Of a stretch of DNA of 64,000 bases, positions 27,595 through 36,808 are shown piece after piece. The notes under the pieces were generated by a model. That model had not been told where the DNA came from. It did not search any database and saw only the letters and a list, made by a program, of their open reading frames with translations. The position numbers and the translations under genes were made by a program. Within the stretch, counting starts at the first letter, position 1. Each line of letters opens with the position of its first letter. The DNA lies in NCBI GenBank assembly GCA_963781775.1, contig CAWAHE010000010.1:248001-312000 (forward strand), written 5' to 3'. Source of the stretch: CAVSRC01 sp963781775 (GTDB lineage Bacteria > Pseudomonadota > Alphaproteobacteria > Rhizobiales > Kaistiaceae).

Positions 27595-27719
27595 CGTTCG
27601 CGAACTGTCCCTGGACGGGGGTTGTCGTCCACAGGCTCGGAAGGCAAAATTGTCGATGATGGTTGGGCGGCGAGGGAGTCGCTCCCGGCTCGCGGCGGGT
27701 CAGAAGCGGCGGAAGCCCC

Positions 27720-29108
27720 ATGATCGACATTGTCATCGTCGCGATCTATCTCGCTGGGATCTTCGCCGTCGGAATCCTCGCCGGTCGCGGCCTCAACTCA
27801 CTCGATGAATACGCGGTGGTTGGCCGGTCCTATGGGCCGTGGATCATCTTCGCAACGCTGTCGGCGTCGTTCATCGGCGGCGGCTTCTCCACCGGCAATG
27901 CGCAGAAGGTCTTTCTGTTTGGCGTCGCCAATATCGTTGCGCTGTGGGGCTTCAGCTTGAAGGAAATTCTGGTGGCGCGCTTCATCGCGCCGCGGATCGA
28001 CCGGTTCCCGACCGCCATATCGGTCGGCGACATCATGGCGACCACCTACGGCAAGGTCGGGCACGTCATCACCGGCGTGTGCGCGCTGATGCTGTGCACG
28101 GGCATCGTCGGCGCGCAGGTCGCCGCCATGGGCGTCGTCTTCCAGGTCTTCTACGGGCTCGACAAGCTGTGGGGCATCGGCATCGGCTGCGGCATCGTCA
28201 TCCTCTACACCACCTTCGGCGGCATGCGGGCGGTGGTCCTCACCGATCTGATCCAGTTCACCGTGCTCGCCGTCGGCATGCCGCTCGTTCTGATCTTCGG
28301 CATTTCCTATGTCGGCGGCATTGGCGCGCTGATCAGCGCCATCCCGGCCGACCGTATCGAGATCCCCGGCGGCCACTACCAATGGCTCGGCCTGGCCGCC
28401 TTGTTTCTGGTGTTCATGTTCGGCGAGACGCTGGTGCCGCCCTACGTGCAGCGGCTGTGCATCGGCAAGTCGGCGAAAGACGCGGCGCGCGGGACGCTCT
28501 ACTCAGGGCTTTTCTCGATCCCGTTCTTCGCGGTCACCGGCCTCATCGGGCTGGTGGCGCTGGCGATGGACCCCACGATCGATTCCGGTCTGGCGCTGCC
28601 TCACGTCGTCGTAACGGTGATGCCGCCGGTGCTGAAAGGGCTGGTCATCGCGGCGGTCATCTCGATCGTCATGTCGTCGGCCGATTCCTATCTGAACTCG
28701 GCATCGATCGCGTTCATCAACGACATCGTCCAGCCGCTGCGGTCGCGGCCGCTGCCGAGCAATGTGTCGCTGAACCTCGCGAAGCTCGTGACGTTCACCG
28801 TTGGCGTACTGTCGGTGATCTTTGCCCTCACGATCGCGAGCATCCTCGATATCCTGATCTTCGCCTACACCTATTGGGCGCCCGTGGTGCTGGTGCCGCT
28901 GGTTGCCACCATCTACGGATATCGCAAGGGCCTGCCGAGTTTCGTCGCAGGCGCCGCTGCCGGACTGGCGATGGCTCTCGTGTGGAACCATTTGCTTGGC
29001 AAGCCCTGGCAGATTGACGGGCTGGTCGTTGGTGTCTTCGTCAATCTCGTGGTCTTCTCGTTGATGCCGACTGTTCCCGCCGCCGATGAAGCCATCGCGG
29101 CCGAGTAG
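27720..29108 (+). CDS. Sodium:solute symporter (SSS family)
   Basis: A 462-residue inner membrane transporter with about 13 hydrophobic segments. Family features are the N-terminal helix followed by LNSLDEYAVVGRSYGPW, the sodium-site-like FIGGGFSTGNAQ, YTTFGGMRAVVLTDLIQF, and VMSSADSYLNSASIAF. The substrate cannot be read from the sequence; the family includes proline, pantothenate and monocarboxylate carriers. Position between carboxylase genes could suggest an organic acid. ATG at 27720 follows GGAAG. Confidence 0.9.
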   Translation: MIDIVIVAIYLAGIFAVGILAGRGLNSLDEYAVVGRSYGPWIIFATLSASFIGGGFSTGNAQKVFLFGVANIVALWGFSLKEILVARFIAPRIDRFPTAISVGDIMATTYGKVGHVITGVCALMLCTGIVGAQVAAMGVVFQVFYGLDKLWGIGIGCGIVILYTTFGGMRAVVLTDLIQFTVLAVGMPLVLIFGISYVGGIGALISAIPADRIEIPGGHYQWLGLAALFLVFMFGETLVPPYVQRLCIGKSAKDAARGTLYSGLFSIPFFAVTGLIGLVALAMDPTIDSGLALPHVVVTVMPPVLKGLVIAAVISIVMSSADSYLNSASIAFINDIVQPLRSRPLPSNVSLNLAKLVTFTVGVLSVIFALTIASILDILIFAYTYWAPVVLVPLVATIYGYRKGLPSFVAGAAAGLAMALVWNHLLGKPWQIDGLVVGVFVNLVVFSLMPTVPAADEAIAAE

Positions 29109-29124
29109 CACGACAGGACGTGTC

Positions 29125-29622
29125 ATGCGGGTCTTGCCGTTGGTTGGGTTGCTTGCTCTTTTCTCCTCGGCTGCTTTCGCCGAGGACGTGCGCGTCGATC
29201 GCATCGAAGTCGTCGGCAAGGGTATCTACGAGGTCCAGACCGGCGCGGTCACAAAGGATCCCAACGCGCCGACCGGAGAGGTCAAGGCGCCGGACACATT
29301 CAAGAACATTGACGCAACCAGCACGATCCCGGCGCGGGTCGGTGTCGAATTCGGCCTGGAATATCGCGTCGTCGGCGCGCCGGATGGCGCGGAGGTCTCG
29401 CTGCAATTCGTGAACACCTACCCGGCGCCCGGTCTTGCCGATCCGGCGAGCGCCAAGCCGATCCTCTCGGACAAGTTCGAGCGGACGAAGAAGATCGGCG
29501 AGGTCAACTATCTCGGCTACGGCTTCGAGAACGACTGGGAACTCGTACCCGGCACCTGGACGATGGAAATCTGGTCCGGGGACAAGAAGCTGGCCGGCGA
29601 AAGCTTCACCGTCGCCAAATAG
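29125..29622 (+). CDS. Exported DUF3859 protein
   Basis: The 165-residue protein has a signal peptide (VLPLVGLLALFSSAAFAED, cleavage after AFA) followed by one DUF3859 domain: KGIYEVQTGAVTKDPNAPTG, STIPARVGVEFGLEYRV, and the C-terminal WELVPGTWTMEIWSGDKKLA. The fold is beta-rich; its function is unknown. ATG at 29125 follows CAGGACG, 16 bases after the symporter, suggesting co-transcription. Confidence 0.85.
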   Translation: MRVLPLVGLLALFSSAAFAEDVRVDRIEVVGKGIYEVQTGAVTKDPNAPTGEVKAPDTFKNIDATSTIPARVGVEFGLEYRVVGAPDGAEVSLQFVNTYPAPGLADPASAKPILSDKFERTKKIGEVNYLGYGFENDWELVPGTWTMEIWSGDKKLAGESFTVAK

Positions 29623-29632
29623 GAGATGCGGC

Positions 29633-30355
29633 CTAGCCGCCGGCGAACAGCCGCGCCAGCAGCGGCACGAGCAGGGCGGTGAGGATGCCGTTCAGCCCCA
29701 TGGCGAGGCCGGCGAAGGTGCCGGCCAGTTCGTTGACCTGAAAGGCGCGGGCGGTGCCGATGCCGTGGGCTCCGACGCCGGCCGCGAAGCCTCGCGCAGC
29801 GTAATCCTTGATGCCGAGCGCGTTCATCAGCGGTGTCACGAGGATCGCGCCGAGTACGCCCGTGCAGATTACCAGGACCGCGGTCAACGACGGAATGCCG
29901 CCAAGCTGCTCGGCGATGCCCATGGCGATCGGCGTGGTCACAGACTTGCCGGCGATCGAGGCGAGGATGCGCGGCGGCGCGCCGAGGAGGGCGGCGGTAC
30001 CGACTGCGGTCGTCACGGCAGTCAGCGACCCGGCGACGAGGGCGAGGGCGATCGGCACCGCCGAACGCTTCACTCGCTCCCAGTTTTCGACGAGCGGGAT
30101 GGCGAGCGCTACTGTCGCCGGCCCGAGCAGGAAATGCACGAACTGCGCGCCCTCGAAGTAGGTCTCGAACGGTGTCGCCGACACCTGAAGCGAGGCGATC
30201 ACCAGTGCGATGGCGATGACCACCGGGTTGGCGAGCGGATGCCGCTGGAAAGCCTGTGAAACCCGGTCGGCGATGACATAGGCGGCGAGCGTCACCGTCA
30301 GCCACAAGAGCGGACTAGTGGAGAGGTAGACCCAGAGTTCGGTCGCCGCGTTCAT
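29633..30355 (-). CDS. lrgB: LrgB/CidB family membrane protein
   Basis: LrgB partners LrgA; the pair has been linked to holin-like control of lysis and to pyruvate or glycolate export. The 240-residue protein has about seven hydrophobic segments and the family motifs FLLGPATVALAIPL, GKSVTTPIAMGIAEQLGG and GAHGIGTARAF. Its ATG overlaps the lrgA stop by four bases. Confidence 0.9.
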   Translation of the reverse strand: MNAATELWVYLSTSPLLWLTVTLAAYVIADRVSQAFQRHPLANPVVIAIALVIASLQVSATPFETYFEGAQFVHFLLGPATVALAIPLVENWERVKRSAVPIALALVAGSLTAVTTAVGTAALLGAPPRILASIAGKSVTTPIAMGIAEQLGGIPSLTAVLVICTGVLGAILVTPLMNALGIKDYAARGFAAGVGAHGIGTARAFQVNELAGTFAGLAMGLNGILTALLVPLLARLFAGG

Positions 30356-30717
30356 GCCGCGTCCCCGGCGTCGTCGGTCCCGCCAAAGCGTCGATGCGCC
30401 CAGCGGAAGACCAGCGCCGTGACGGCCAGTGTCGCCACCGTCGAGACGATCAGCCCCAGCGACAGCGCGAGCCAGTTGCCAGTGAGCACGTCAGCCTGCC
30501 GGATGACGCCGACCCCGGCCGGCACGAACAGGAGCGACAGGTTGCGCAGCAGGCCGAGCGATGTCTCGCGCAATGTCGGCGGAATGCCGCGCCACGCCAG
30601 GATCGCGGCCAGAAGCATGAGGCCGATCACAGGCCCCGGCACCGGCAGGCCGGCGGCCCGCGCGATCACCTCGCCGACGAGCTGGGCAAGCAGCAGGAAG
30701 GTCAGTGCCTCGATCAC
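30352..30717 (-). CDS. lrgA: LrgA/CidA family holin-like protein (GTG start)
   Basis: A 121-residue membrane protein with four hydrophobic segments and the family signature LPVPGPVIGLMLL at about residues 24-36 and FVPAGVGVI near 64-72. Its GTG start overlaps the DUF188 gene stop by four bases and its stop overlaps lrgB, so the three genes form one operon. Confidence 0.9.
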   Translation of the reverse strand: MIEALTFLLLAQLVGEVIARAAGLPVPGPVIGLMLLAAILAWRGIPPTLRETSLGLLRNLSLLFVPAGVGVIRQADVLTGNWLALSLGLIVSTVATLAVTALVFRWAHRRFGGTDDAGDAA

Positions 30718-31187
30718 GATGCCGCCTTCGCGCGCCGCGCCAGCCGGTCCAGTTCGCCAAGGAAGCGCGAACGGTCGGCTTTGGTGAAGCCGGCATTGTA
30801 GCCTTTGATCTCGCCGGTTTCGCGGAGGTGCTGCTTGAGGTCGCGCATGGCCACGGCCATGCCGATGGAATCGGCGGTGAACGGCCTGCCATCAGGCGCC
30901 AGCACAATCGCCGCTTTCTCGATCGCGCGGGCGGCAAGCCCGATGTCGGCCGTCACGACGATGTCGCCGGCCACGGCGTTTTCCACGATCCAGTCGTCGG
31001 CGGCGTCTGGATCCTTGGGCACCACGACATGGCGGACCATCGGGTCGCGCGACGGACGCAGGCCGCCGTTCGAAACGATGACGGTCGGCATGGCGTGGCG
31101 GGCGGCGACGCGCAGCGCTTCGTCCTTCACGGGACAGGCGTCGCCATCGACGAACAGGCGAGGGCCGGTTGCGGGTGCGTCGTTCAT
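30714..31187 (-). CDS. DUF188 (YaiI/YqxD) family protein
   Basis: The 157-residue protein has FVDGDACPVKDEALRVA at about residues 12-28, VSNGG, and GDIVVTADIGLAARAIEKAA, the DUF188 hallmarks; the aspartates look like a PIN-like nuclease site, but activity is unproven. ATG at 31187 is used rather than 31199. First gene of the operon with lrgA and lrgB, an unusual but plausible association. Confidence 0.88.
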   Translation of the reverse strand: MNDAPATGPRLFVDGDACPVKDEALRVAARHAMPTVIVSNGGLRPSRDPMVRHVVVPKDPDAADDWIVENAVAGDIVVTADIGLAARAIEKAAIVLAPDGRPFTADSIGMAVAMRDLKQHLRETGEIKGYNAGFTKADRSRFLGELDRLARRAKAAS

Positions 31188-31289
31188 GGCGCCGAGCATA
31201 GCCGGGCCGCGGCCACTCGTGTGATCCCGGTCACGGGCACGCGGACGGTGAGGTGGTATGATGCGCCAGCCTTCAAGGGAGGTTCTCTC

Positions 31290-31637
31290 ATGTCACACGC
31301 ACTCCGCCTGCCGGCCTTTCCGGCCGCTTCCGCCTGCCTCGCGCTCATGCTTGCCTCCGGGCCTGCGACTGCCTCGTGCTTCGAGTCCGGCGTTGGCTGC
31401 ACCGACACCGACGTGGCGCCGTATTCGGCGTTGCGCCAGTTGTCCTGCAACTCGCTGTGGACCGTGCGTAACTCGATCTACAACGACAACGGCTATTGCT
31501 TCAAAACCGCCAGAGCGAAGGCGGTCTTCGACAATTCGGATTGCCAATACACGAACGCCTCGCTTCTGCCGCTGAACTCGGTCGAGCAGATCAACATCGG
31601 ACGCGTCGTCAAGGTCGAGAAGGAAAAGCACTGCTGA
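31290..31637 (+). CDS. Small secreted YARHG-domain protein
   Basis: The 115-residue protein has a signal peptide (LPAFPAASACLALMLASG, cleavage after ATA) and then a YARHG-like module: LSCNSLWTVRNSIYNDNGYCF, AVFDNSDC and the end LNSVEQINIGRVVKVEKEKHC. Six cysteines remain after cleavage, consistent with disulfides in the periplasm. YARHG domains are extracellular and of unknown function. AGGGAGG precedes ATG at 31290. Confidence 0.75.
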   Translation: MSHALRLPAFPAASACLALMLASGPATASCFESGVGCTDTDVAPYSALRQLSCNSLWTVRNSIYNDNGYCFKTARAKAVFDNSDCQYTNASLLPLNSVEQINIGRVVKVEKEKHC

Positions 31638-31650
31638 CGCCGCGCCGGTC

Positions 31651-32445
31651 TCAGTCGGCCGGCGGCAGGTGAAGCTGGACGGTTTCGGGGTCGCCGGCGA
31701 CTTTCGGAAAACGGCGCAGCACCTCCGGGTCGTGGCCGGGGATGATGTGGTCGGGACCGTCAGCCAATTCTTCGCAGAGCACCCAGCCCTCGGTCATCCT
31801 GGCGAGATCGTTGACGATCACGAACGGGCTGCGGCGGCGGATGTTGTACCAGAAGTGGGTGGCGTCGCTGGCCAGCACGATCCAGCCGCGCGCCGTCGGC
31901 ACGCGCATGATCTGCAAGCCTCCGGTATGGCCGCCGACCAGATGCAGCGTGATCCCCGGTGCGATCTCGGCGGTCCCGCGGTGGAATTTGACGCGCTCGG
32001 CGAAGACGTGGCGCACGGCGGTGGTTACCTGCTCGATGTCGAAGGTCCGCCGTAGCGGTTCGTGGCACATGCAGCGACCGGTGCAAAAGGCCATCTCGTC
32101 GTCCTGAAGATGGAAGCGCGCCTGGGGGAACTCGGCCCAGTGGCCGGCATGGTCCCAGTGCATGTGGCTGAGCACCACGTCCTTCACCTCGGCGGCGTCG
32201 ATATCGATCTTCTTCAGCGCGTCGATCGGCGAGCGCATCAGTTTGCGGTTGCGCCGGGCACCGCTGGCGGGATCGAAGCCGGTGTCGAGGACGATCGTGC
32301 GACCGCCACCGCGCACCGCCCAGACGTAGAAATCGAGTGGCATCGGCGCCGCGTGATCGTCGGGCCAGATCAGGACGTCACCCTGTGTGCGGTCATCCAT
32401 GCGGGCGTAGCGCAGGGCGAAGACTTCATATTCGGGCGTCGGCAT
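31651..32445 (-). CDS. Metallo-beta-lactamase-fold hydrolase, AHL lactonase-like
   Basis: The 264-residue protein belongs to the MBL superfamily: the zinc motif SHMHWDHAGH lies at about residues 93-102, further histidines are in VGGHTGG and PGHDPEVL, and the bridging aspartate is in LASDATHFW. The layout resembles quorum-quenching N-acyl homoserine lactonases, but many relatives have other lactone or ester substrates. It is a single gene convergent with the YARHG gene. Confidence 0.8.
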   Translation of the reverse strand: MPTPEYEVFALRYARMDDRTQGDVLIWPDDHAAPMPLDFYVWAVRGGGRTIVLDTGFDPASGARRNRKLMRSPIDALKKIDIDAAEVKDVVLSHMHWDHAGHWAEFPQARFHLQDDEMAFCTGRCMCHEPLRRTFDIEQVTTAVRHVFAERVKFHRGTAEIAPGITLHLVGGHTGGLQIMRVPTARGWIVLASDATHFWYNIRRRSPFVIVNDLARMTEGWVLCEELADGPDHIIPGHDPEVLRRFPKVAGDPETVQLHLPPAD

Positions 32446-32599
32446 GGTTCCTCCCGGCGGCGCTTGGTCTGACTCGGCGGGCCGAAGCTACAGGCAGGCT
32501 GCCCGGCTGCAAACACACCGGCCGGCCCCCCTTTGCCCCCAGGCACACGCGTCACCGTAGCGGCCCCATTTTTCCAGCGGCATGGGTTAGGATCGCCGT

Positions 32600-33877
32600 A
32601 TGGAGATGAGCGAGCAGGAGACCCTCACGCGGCTTGGCATGGCGCTGGCCATCGGCCTGCTGATCGGTGTCGAACGTGGCTGGCGCGAGCGATCGCAGGC
32701 GGAAGGCGAGCGCACGGCAGGCCTGCGGACCTTCGCCCTGATCGGACTGTCCGGCGGCGTCTGGGGCGTGCTCTCGAAAATCCTCGGTCCGGTGCCGATG
32801 ACGGCGGCGTTCCTGGCGCTGGCCGCCGGCATCACGCTGTTCAAGTGGCGCGAGGCGGAGCGCGAGGGCGATTTCGGCGCGACGACCCTGGTCGCGGTCC
32901 TGCTGACCTTCGCCCTCGGCACTTATGCCGTGCTCGGCGACATGACCATCGCCGGAGCCGCCGCCGTGGTGATGGCGGCGCTGCTTGCGGCGAAGCGCTG
33001 GCTGCATCAATGGATCGAGACGCTGACCTGGGAGGAGCTGCGCGCGACACTGACGCTCCTCGTCATGAGCTTCGTGGCGCTTCCCGTCCTGCCCGATCGC
33101 GGCTTCGGGCCGTACGACGCCGTCAACCCGCACACGCTGTGGCTGATGACCATTGCCATCGCCGGCGTGTCCTTCATCGGCTATGTCGCGGTGAAAACCA
33201 TCGGCGCCAAATACGGCACGCTGGTTGCCGGCGTCGCCGGCGGCCTGGTCTCATCGACGGCGGCGACCATCGACTTCGCCCGCAAGGCCAAAGCCGACCC
33301 GGAAAGAACCCGCATCGAGCTTGCCGGCGCGCTCGCCGCCTCGTCGATCATGTTCCTGCGCATCCTCGTCATTGTCGCCTTGTTCGGCCCGGCGCATCTT
33401 GTCCTGCTCTCGGCCCCGCTGATCGCGGCCGCTCTTGTGCTCCTCGCCGCGGCGCTCTTCTTCGGCGCGGGCTGGAAGCCGGCGGAGGATAGCCACGCAA
33501 ACCAAACCTTCAGCAACCCGTTCGAGTTGCTCTCGGTGTTTCGCTTCGCAGCCCTGCTGGCGGTCATTCTGGTCGCGTCGAAATGGCTGGTGGCGCTGTT
33601 TGGAGGGGGCGCCGCCGTCGGGGTAGCGGCCATCGCCGGCCTTGCCGACGTCGACGCCATCACCCTGTCCGTCACCCAGGTTCAGGGCGCATCGATTACC
33701 GGGCTGGAAGCAGCCATTGCCATCTTCGTTGCGGCCGTCGCCAATTCCGTCACCAAGACCGGCATCGCCTTCTATGCCGGCACCGCCGCATTCGGGCTGC
33801 GCTACGGCGCGATCACCCTGGCCGCGGTGGCGGCCGCCGCCGCCATCCTGTTCGGCCAGACCTGGCTGGTCGGCTGA
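32600..33877 (+). CDS. MgtC/SapB and DUF4010 membrane protein
   Basis: The 425-residue protein has an N-terminal MgtC-like part (RLGMALAIGLLIGVERGWRER and GLRTFALIGLSGGVWG, residues 11-58) and a C-terminal DUF4010 part with TQVQGASITGLEAAIAIFVAAVANS. About twelve hydrophobic segments are present. Function unknown; MgtC relatives affect Mg2+ or phosphate homeostasis and intracellular survival. It ends 70 bases before the carboxylase alpha gene. Confidence 0.85.
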   Translation: MEMSEQETLTRLGMALAIGLLIGVERGWRERSQAEGERTAGLRTFALIGLSGGVWGVLSKILGPVPMTAAFLALAAGITLFKWREAEREGDFGATTLVAVLLTFALGTYAVLGDMTIAGAAAVVMAALLAAKRWLHQWIETLTWEELRATLTLLVMSFVALPVLPDRGFGPYDAVNPHTLWLMTIAIAGVSFIGYVAVKTIGAKYGTLVAGVAGGLVSSTAATIDFARKAKADPERTRIELAGALAASSIMFLRILVIVALFGPAHLVLLSAPLIAAALVLLAAALFFGAGWKPAEDSHANQTFSNPFELLSVFRFAALLAVILVASKWLVALFGGGAAVGVAAIAGLADVDAITLSVTQVQGASITGLEAAIAIFVAAVANSVTKTGIAFYAGTAAFGLRYGAITLAAVAAAAAILFGQTWLVG

Positions 33878-33947
33878 CCGGCATTGCTCGCCCCGCCACC
33901 GCGGCCTACAAAGCAGGCAAGAGGCCCGGGAGGCGTTGCAAAGGCCC

Positions 33948-35954
33948 GTGTTCAGCAAGATTCTCATCGCCAACCGCGGCGAAATCGCCTGCCGTATCAT
34001 CCGCACCGCGAAGCGCATGGGGATAGCCACGGTCGCCGTCTATTGCGAGGCTGATCGCGACGCGCTCCATGTCGAGATGGCCGACGAGGCGGTCAATATC
34101 GGGCCGCCGCCGGCGTCATCCTCCTATCTGGTGATCGACAAGATCGTCGAAGCTGCGCGTCAGACCGGCGCCGACGCCGTCCATCCGGGCTACGGCTTCC
34201 TGTCGGAGCGCGCCGCCTTCGCCGAAGCGCTGGCTGCCGCCGGCATAGCCTTCATCGGCCCCAACGTGGCTGCCATCGCGGCGATGGGCGACAAGATCGA
34301 GTCCAAGAAACTCGCCGCTGCGGCAGGCGTATCGACGGTGCCTGGCCATCTCGGCGTCATCGGCAGCGACGCCGAGGCGATCGCCGTGGTGAAGGACATC
34401 GGCCTGCCGGTCATGATCAAGGCATCGGCCGGCGGTGGCGGCAAAGGCATGCGCATCGCATGGAGCGAAGACGAGGTCGCGGAGGGCGTGCGCGCGGCCC
34501 GTTCGGAGGCCCGCTCGTCCTTCGGCGACGACCGGGTTTTCATCGAGCGCTACATCGTGAACCCGCGCCATATCGAGATCCAGGTGCTCGGCGATCGCCA
34601 TGGCAACGTCGTCCATCTCGGCGAGCGCGAATGCTCCATCCAGCGGCGCAATCAGAAGATCATCGAGGAAGCCCCGTCGCCCGCGGTCGATCCGGCACTG
34701 CGCGCCCGGATGGGTGCTGAAGCCGTCGCCCTTGCCAAGGCCGTCGACTACGATTCCGCCGGCACGGTCGAGTTCATCATGGGCGAGGACCAGCAGTTCT
34801 ATTTCCTCGAAATGAACACCCGCCTGCAGGTCGAGCATCCGGTGACCGAGTTCGTCACCGGTCTCGATCTGGTCGAACAGATGATCCGTGCCGCGGCGGG
34901 CGAGCCGTTGGGCTTCGCCCAGGACGATGTGCGGCTTGACGGCTGGGCCATCGAATCCCGGCTCTATGCGGAGGATCCTGGCCGCAACTTCATGCCGTCC
35001 ATCGGCCGTCTCAACCGCTATCGCCCGCCGGCGGAGGGGCGCAACGGATCGACCGCCGTGCGCATCGATGCAGGAGTTGGCGAGGACTCCGAGATCTCGG
35101 TCTATTTCGATCCGCTGATTGCCAAGCTCGTCACCTACGGGCCCGACCGCACCGCGGCCGTCGAGGCGATGGCCGGCGCGCTCGATTGCTTCGTCATCGA
35201 CGGCATCGCCCACAATCAGAATTTCCTCGCTGCCATCATGGCCAATCGGCGCTGGCGGGACGGTCGCCTGTCCACCGGTTTCGTCGCGGAGGAATTCCCG
35301 GATGGCTTCGCCGCCGCCACGCCCGATGCCGATACCCTCGGCCGCCTCGCCATGGTGGCGCTCGCCGTCGAGCTTCGCCGCCGCCACACGTTCAGCACGC
35401 TGGCCGGACGGCTGAACGGGGAGGGGGCGGCGTGGCGGGCGGATTGGGTGGTTGCCATCGGCGGCGAGCGCATCGCGCTTCGCGCGGAGCCGCCACAGGC
35501 CCCGAATGCCATCCGGCTCGCCCGCGGCGTTGCCGAACTGGTTCTCGTCGCCTCGGACTGGCGGCCCGGCGACGCGCTCTGGTCGGGCGAGATCGATGGC
35601 CGGGCGACCGTCGTGCAGGTACGCCAGACGAACGGGGCTGTGCATCTGTCGACGCGCGGCGTTGCCGCATCGGCCCGCGTGATGACGCCCCGGGTGGCCG
35701 AACTCGACGCGCTCATGCCGCCAAAAACACGCAAGAACTCTTGGAAGCAGTTGCGCTGCCCGATGCCAGGGTTGGTCATCGCCATCGACGCCGTCGTCGG
35801 TCAGGAGGTCCGCGCCGGCGAAATTCTGGCGGTCGTCGAGGCGATGAAGATGGAAAACGTGCTCCGCGCCGAGCGCGACGCGACCGTCAAGTCGATCGCG
35901 GTCAAGCCCGGCGATACGCTGGCCGTCGATGCCGTCATCATGGAATTCGCGTAG
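33948..35954 (+). CDS. pccA: Propionyl-CoA carboxylase alpha subunit (biotin carboxylase plus BCCP, GTG start)
   Basis: The alpha subunit carboxylates biotin using ATP and bicarbonate. The 668-residue protein has the biotin carboxylase domain (residues 1-445) with ILIANRGEIACRIIRT, the ATP-grasp loop KASAGGGGKGMR and EMNTRLQVEHPVTE, a central BT-type beta region, and a C-terminal biotinyl domain with VEAMKMEN. GTG at 33948 is supported by GGGAGG upstream and the family N-terminus. It pairs with pccB at 25697. Confidence 0.93.
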   Translation: MFSKILIANRGEIACRIIRTAKRMGIATVAVYCEADRDALHVEMADEAVNIGPPPASSSYLVIDKIVEAARQTGADAVHPGYGFLSERAAFAEALAAAGIAFIGPNVAAIAAMGDKIESKKLAAAAGVSTVPGHLGVIGSDAEAIAVVKDIGLPVMIKASAGGGGKGMRIAWSEDEVAEGVRAARSEARSSFGDDRVFIERYIVNPRHIEIQVLGDRHGNVVHLGERECSIQRRNQKIIEEAPSPAVDPALRARMGAEAVALAKAVDYDSAGTVEFIMGEDQQFYFLEMNTRLQVEHPVTEFVTGLDLVEQMIRAAAGEPLGFAQDDVRLDGWAIESRLYAEDPGRNFMPSIGRLNRYRPPAEGRNGSTAVRIDAGVGEDSEISVYFDPLIAKLVTYGPDRTAAVEAMAGALDCFVIDGIAHNQNFLAAIMANRRWRDGRLSTGFVAEEFPDGFAAATPDADTLGRLAMVALAVELRRRHTFSTLAGRLNGEGAAWRADWVVAIGGERIALRAEPPQAPNAIRLARGVAELVLVASDWRPGDALWSGEIDGRATVVQVRQTNGAVHLSTRGVAASARVMTPRVAELDALMPPKTRKNSWKQLRCPMPGLVIAIDAVVGQEVRAGEILAVVEAMKMENVLRAERDATVKSIAVKPGDTLAVDAVIMEFA

Positions 35955-36020
35955 CCGACGTTCTTGTCTGAACTCTGCGGGGCCGTATTATCGAGGCGGC
36001 CGCCGAACCGGGAGCAGTCG

Positions 36021-36527
36021 ATGCATCTTGCCGAAATCAACGTGGCGCGCCTGCGCCATCCCGTCGACGATCCTCGCGTAGCCGAATTCGTGGACAATCT
36101 CGAGCGGGTCAATGCGCTTGCCGAGGCGAGCGAAGGCTTCGTCTGGCGCCTGAAAGACGAGGGTGGCAACGCCACCCAGATCCGCGCCTATGACGACCCG
36201 TTGATCATCGTCAACATGTCGCTGTGGACGTCGCCGGAAGCGCTCTACGCGTTCGCCTACAAGACCATGCACCGCCGTTTCGTCCAGCGTCGCAAGGAAT
36301 GGTTCGAACTGTTCGACGGGCCGTATCTGGCGCTGTGGTGGGTGGAGGAGGGAGCTTTCCCCGATGTCGTGGACGGACAGCGGCGGCTTGCCCATCTGGA
36401 GCGCTACGGACCAACCGGCTGGGCGTTCAATTTTCGCAAACTTTTTCCGGCAGGCACCGAAGCGCGCCCGCTCGGCGATGTCGGCGACGGTCGCGCCGAT
36501 CCGCAAAGCTATCGTTCCTGCGGCTGA
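36021..36527 (+). CDS. DUF3291 protein
   Basis: The 168-residue protein starts MHLAEINVARLRHPVDDPR and continues with FVDNLERVNALAEASEGFVWRL and MSLWTSPEALYAFAYKTMH, blocks of DUF3291, whose alpha-beta barrel resembles antibiotic monooxygenase folds. No catalytic residue can be assigned. The ATG follows GGGAGCAG; the acylphosphatase gene starts two bases after its stop. Confidence 0.8.
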   Translation: MHLAEINVARLRHPVDDPRVAEFVDNLERVNALAEASEGFVWRLKDEGGNATQIRAYDDPLIIVNMSLWTSPEALYAFAYKTMHRRFVQRRKEWFELFDGPYLALWWVEEGAFPDVVDGQRRLAHLERYGPTGWAFNFRKLFPAGTEARPLGDVGDGRADPQSYRSCG

Positions 36528-36529
36528 CG

Positions 36530-36808
36530 ATGGAGCGAGCCGTCCACGTAGTCATCGCCGGTCGCGTCCAGGGCGTCGGCTTTCGCGCCTTCGTCGTGCA
36601 GGAGGCGAAGCGACTGGATGTTGCCGGCTGGGTCCGCAACCGCCGCGACGGCACGGTCGAAGCGGTTCTTATAGGTCCTTCTGATGCGGTGGAGATGATC
36701 ATCGCGCTTTGCCGCGACGGGCCGGCGCTCGCCGACGTGCGGGATGTCGCCGTATCCGACTATGCCGGACCCGAATTGACCCGGTTTACGGAACTGCCGA
36801 CCGAATAG
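36530..36808 (+). CDS. acyP: Acylphosphatase
   Basis: Hydrolyses carboxyl phosphates such as acetyl phosphate. The 92-residue protein has HVVIAGRVQGVGFRAFV with catalytic R19 and GWVRNRRDGTVEAV with catalytic N37, complete family motifs. It is coupled to the DUF3291 gene and its last 23 bases overlap the 3' end of lipB on the other strand. Confidence 0.93.
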   Translation: MERAVHVVIAGRVQGVGFRAFVVQEAKRLDVAGWVRNRRDGTVEAVLIGPSDAVEMIIALCRDGPALADVRDVAVSDYAGPELTRFTELPTE

